Source: an uncultured Clostridia bacterium (lineage in GTDB: Bacteria > Bacillota > Clostridia > Christensenellales > UBA1242). Taken from it: a stretch of 7,820 nucleotides of DNA. The DNA is taken from NCBI GenBank assembly GCA_900554955.1, contig USJH01000048.1, forward strand, positions 1 to 7,820, in the 5' to 3' direction. The notes below the pieces were generated by a model. That model was not told the origin of the DNA. It saw only the letters and a list, made by a program, of their open reading frames with translations, and made no database searches. Below are positions 5,979 to 7,820 of this stretch, piece by piece; position 1 is the first letter of the stretch; each line of letters begins with the position of its first letter. A program made the position numbers and the translations under genes.

Positions 5979-5991
5979 AAGGAGAAAAATT

Positions 5992-7083
5992 ATGGATAAT
6001 ATGAAATATTTAAAAGAATTGGTGTCGATCAAAAGCTATGACACAAACGAGAATAAAGAGATTGTGGGCTATCTTGAAAAAGAATTTTCAAAAAACTCAA
6101 AAGAAGTTATAAAAGTAAAAAATGTTAAAAATGGCAAAGAAAATTTGCTTGTTGGTATAAATTGCAATTTGAAAAATGCTAAAGATGCAATTGTTCTTGC
6201 TGGACACATGGACACTGTTGTTGCAGATGAAAAAGCATATTTGACAAACCCATATGAGGCAGTGGAAAAAGATGGAAAAATTTATGGGCTCGGAACAATT
6301 GATATGAAAAGTTTCTTTGCAATAATCTTAAACAAAATTAAAGAACTTAGTTCTTTGAAAATGCCAATTGTCGTTGCAATTTCATCTGATGAAGAAACAG
6401 AATTTGATGGGGTGGAGCAAATCAGTAATAAAATGGAAGAACTTGGAATTGTTCCAAAATTTTCAATTATTGGTGAGCCAACAAATAGCAACATTTGTTC
6501 AGAAAGCAATAGCTGTTATGAATTTGAGATTAACATTGCTGGCAAAAGTTGCCACAGTTCAAACCCAAATGCTGGTGTGAATGCAAACTATATTTTGGCA
6601 AAACTTTTAAATCTTGTTGAAAAATTGAATGATAAATTCTGTGGAACAACAATAAGTTCAAACTTGATTTCAGGTGGTGAAAAAGTAAATATAATTTCAG
6701 ATAAGGCAAAAATGGTTTTCGATGTGAGAACAAACGATAATGGCAAATGTAAAAAACTTCTTAAAATCATTAATAATGAAATAAAGAAACTTGAAAATAA
6801 ATATGCAGGGGCAAAAATCGAGATGAAAAACACACTTAAAATTTTGCCACTTGAATATAAGAATCCGAAACTTATTCAAAATCTATGCAAAAAATTTAAA
6901 CTTGAAAACAATAAATTTATTGGCGGTTGTGAAGCTGGATATTATCAGCAGCTTGGTGGTGATGCAGTTGTCTTTGGAGTTGGAGATCTTGCACTCGCTC
7001 ACAAACCAAATGAATTTGTAGTTATAAGTGAGTTCGAAAAATATCAAGAAATGCTTAGCCAGGTCATAAAAGAATTTGAATAA
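5992..7083 (+). CDS. M20-family zinc peptidase/deacylase, ArgE/DapE-like
   Basis: A cytosolic di-zinc amidohydrolase of 363 residues, full length. Metal and catalytic residues of the family are all visible: H72 and D74 in GHMDTVV, D104 in GTIDMK (bridging), E135 (general base) and E136 in SSDEETEFDG, E162 in GEPTN, and H337 in LAHKPNE. H188 in GKSCHSSNPNAGVNA marks the dimerisation (lid) domain, roughly 175-285. Relatives remove acyl groups from amino acids (N-acetylornithine, N-succinyl-diaminopimelate) or cut dipeptides; the sequence alone does not decide, and GEPTN leans to the ArgE/DapE branch. The start at 5992 follows AAGGAG (5979-5984, 7-nt spacer). No arg or dap gene is adjacent. It sits downstream of two tandem leader-peptide attenuators, which suggests that it is controlled by translation of short Trp/His-containing peptides. 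A bidirectional terminator follows. Confidence 0.92.
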   Translation: MDNMKYLKELVSIKSYDTNENKEIVGYLEKEFSKNSKEVIKVKNVKNGKENLLVGINCNLKNAKDAIVLAGHMDTVVADEKAYLTNPYEAVEKDGKIYGLGTIDMKSFFAIILNKIKELSSLKMPIVVAISSDEETEFDGVEQISNKMEELGIVPKFSIIGEPTNSNICSESNSCYEFEINIAGKSCHSSNPNAGVNANYILAKLLNLVEKLNDKFCGTTISSNLISGGEKVNIISDKAKMVFDVRTNDNGKCKKLLKIINNEIKKLENKYAGAKIEMKNTLKILPLEYKNPKLIQNLCKKFKLENNKFIGGCEAGYYQQLGGDAVVFGVGDLALAHKPNEFVVISEFEKYQEMLSQVIKEFE

Positions 7084-7097
7084 TTTTACATTCAATT

Positions 7098-7146
7098 CAC
7101 AATAAAAAAGAAGGGTTGTTTTTTGACTCTTCTTTTTTTTATTGTG
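7098..7146. terminator. bidirectional terminator between convergent genes
   Basis: Left arm 7098-7117 and right arm 7125-7146 form a long stem (CACAAT / ATTGTG at the base, an A-run facing a T-run, then AAGAAG / CTTCTT) with two unpaired extra T. Because the arms are A-rich and T-rich respectively, a U-tail results on either strand, which suits the convergent M20 and VanZ-like genes. The sequence 7147-7252 that follows is very AT-rich and shows no gene. Confidence 0.85.
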
Positions 7147-7252
7147 ATATGTTATTTTTTTGTTTTATAAAAAACGCAAAAACGTGCAAAATTTGTGTGA
7201 AACATAGCTTTAAAATGACGAATTGTATTAATTTTGTATATTTTAAATGAAA

Positions 7253-7801
7253 TTATAATTTTTGTTCTTTGATATTGTTTGAATAAATTTTATTTATAAT
7301 AAACTGATATAACATGCAAATTAATGATCCGAATAAAACACTTATTGCATTAAAAATAACGTCTGAAAGTTGAACCGAACGTGGAACAGGGAACATGAAC
7401 TGGCAAAATTCAATCAGCATTCCGCAGATAAAACCAACGGCAAGAGAAATGAAAATTTTCTTCCATGTTTTTAAATTTTCAAAACAATAGCAGGTGAATG
7501 TTCCGATCGGAATAAGCATTAAAAGGTTAATAATAATGTCTTGTTTTGTAAGGTGTGAAAAACTGAAGCTGATGTTTTTATCAAACCAATTTCCAAATTT
7601 TTGAAAGGATATGGTTGTGGTTGTTTTTGATATGTCAATTTTTCCAAGAGTTCCAACAATCAAAATTGCAATAAAAATGCAAAAAGAAACAATAGAAAGA
7701 ATCTTTTGTGTTTTCTTATTTCTTATAAGCATGATAAGAAAGGGGAAAACGAGATAAAAAATTGAAACCATGATAATGACAAATGTTGTGTTAAGTTTCA
7801 T
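7253..7801 (-). CDS. VanZ-like membrane protein
   Basis: Integral membrane protein of 182 residues with hydrophobic segments near 7-27, 33-51, 88-106, 115-135 and 150-172. The C-terminal half carries the VanZ-family pattern: N92 in INLLMLIPIG, then GMLIEFCQ with E131 and Q134, R141, D147 and N151. VanZ itself gives low-level teicoplanin resistance by an unknown mechanism; most homologues are uncharacterised and this gene is not beside other van genes, so resistance should not be assumed. The start at 7801 (minus strand) has AAGGAC (complement of 7808-7813) six bases upstream. The first segment could act as a signal anchor. The promoter lies beyond the window. It is convergent to the M20 gene and functionally unlinked as far as can be seen. 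Confidence 0.88.
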   Translation of the reverse strand: MKLNTTFVIIMVSIFYLVFPFLIMLIRNKKTQKILSIVSFCIFIAILIVGTLGKIDISKTTTTISFQKFGNWFDKNISFSFSHLTKQDIIINLLMLIPIGTFTCYCFENLKTWKKIFISLAVGFICGMLIEFCQFMFPVPRSVQLSDVIFNAISVLFGSLICMLYQFIINKIYSNNIKEQKL

Positions 7802-7820
7802 ATAAACGTCCTTATTTGAT

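Noticed and set aside
5559..5991. T-box, SAM or other known riboswitch before the M20 gene
   Set aside because: No T-box consensus (AGGGTGGNACCGCG) or other riboswitch core I know is present; the structure is explained by leader ORFs plus alternative hairpins.
7253..7801. glycopeptide resistance locus
   Set aside because: Only a VanZ-like gene is present, with no vanH/A/X or vanR/S; VanZ-like proteins are widespread without resistance.
1..7820. recoded TGA (Trp) as in Mollicutes
   Set aside because: Trp is written TGG throughout, and TGA ends the ABC ATPase (4168-4170) and leader peptide 2 (5849-5851).

Overview
The window reads as chromosomal DNA of an AT-rich, low-GC Gram-positive bacterium (Bacillota). 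The evidence is AGGAG-type ribosome binding sites before most genes, TTGACA/TATAAT promoters, many A/T-flanked intrinsic terminators and a strong preference for A/T-ending codons. TGG encodes Trp and TGA works as a stop, so this is not the Mycoplasma code. No phage, transposon, CRISPR, rRNA or tRNA gene is visible. I cannot name the species; an uncultured gut Clostridia- or Bacilli-like lineage would fit, but that is inference.

Layout: (1) the 3' part of an old-yellow-enzyme-type, Fe-S/FAD/NAD(P)H oxidoreductase of the 2,4-dienoyl-CoA / 2-enoate reductase type (1-1058, cut by the window edge). (2) cysS, cysteinyl-tRNA synthetase (1111-2520), closed by a strong terminator. (3) An unrecognised 164-residue cytosolic protein (2657-3151) with its own promoter and terminator. 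(4) A tightly overlapping three-gene operon (3259-5491): ABC ATPase, ABC-2 permease and a Nudix hydrolase, each junction sharing one base (TGATG, TAATG). (5) A 500-bp region without ordinary genes (5492-5991). (6) An M20-family zinc peptidase/deacylase (5992-7083). (7) A bidirectional terminator, then a convergent VanZ-like membrane protein on the minus strand (7253-7801).

The most interesting part is region 5. A perfect-consensus promoter (TTGACA, 17 bp, TATAAT) drives a 12-codon ORF with a good SD (MTNICTLWHRHI). About 240 bp downstream lies a second 12-codon ORF with its own SD (MFTKFWRHAHFQ). Both peptides carry Trp followed by a His-x-His motif near the C-terminus. Each ORF is followed at once by a 13-bp hairpin with a 4-nt loop and a U-run, and by a competing 14-bp hairpin. 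Further mutually exclusive pairings relay downstream to a strong terminator after copy 1 and to a GC-rich hairpin just before the M20 SD after copy 2. The copies differ in sequence but keep the same peptide length and the same pairings. I infer a duplicated leader-peptide attenuator in series controlling the M20 gene. Counting the pairings predicts that ribosome stalling would favour the last terminator, the reverse of the classic trp logic, unless the first hairpin is itself the terminator. The signal sensed (His, Trp or Arg supply, or a ligand acting on the nascent peptide) cannot be read from the sequence.
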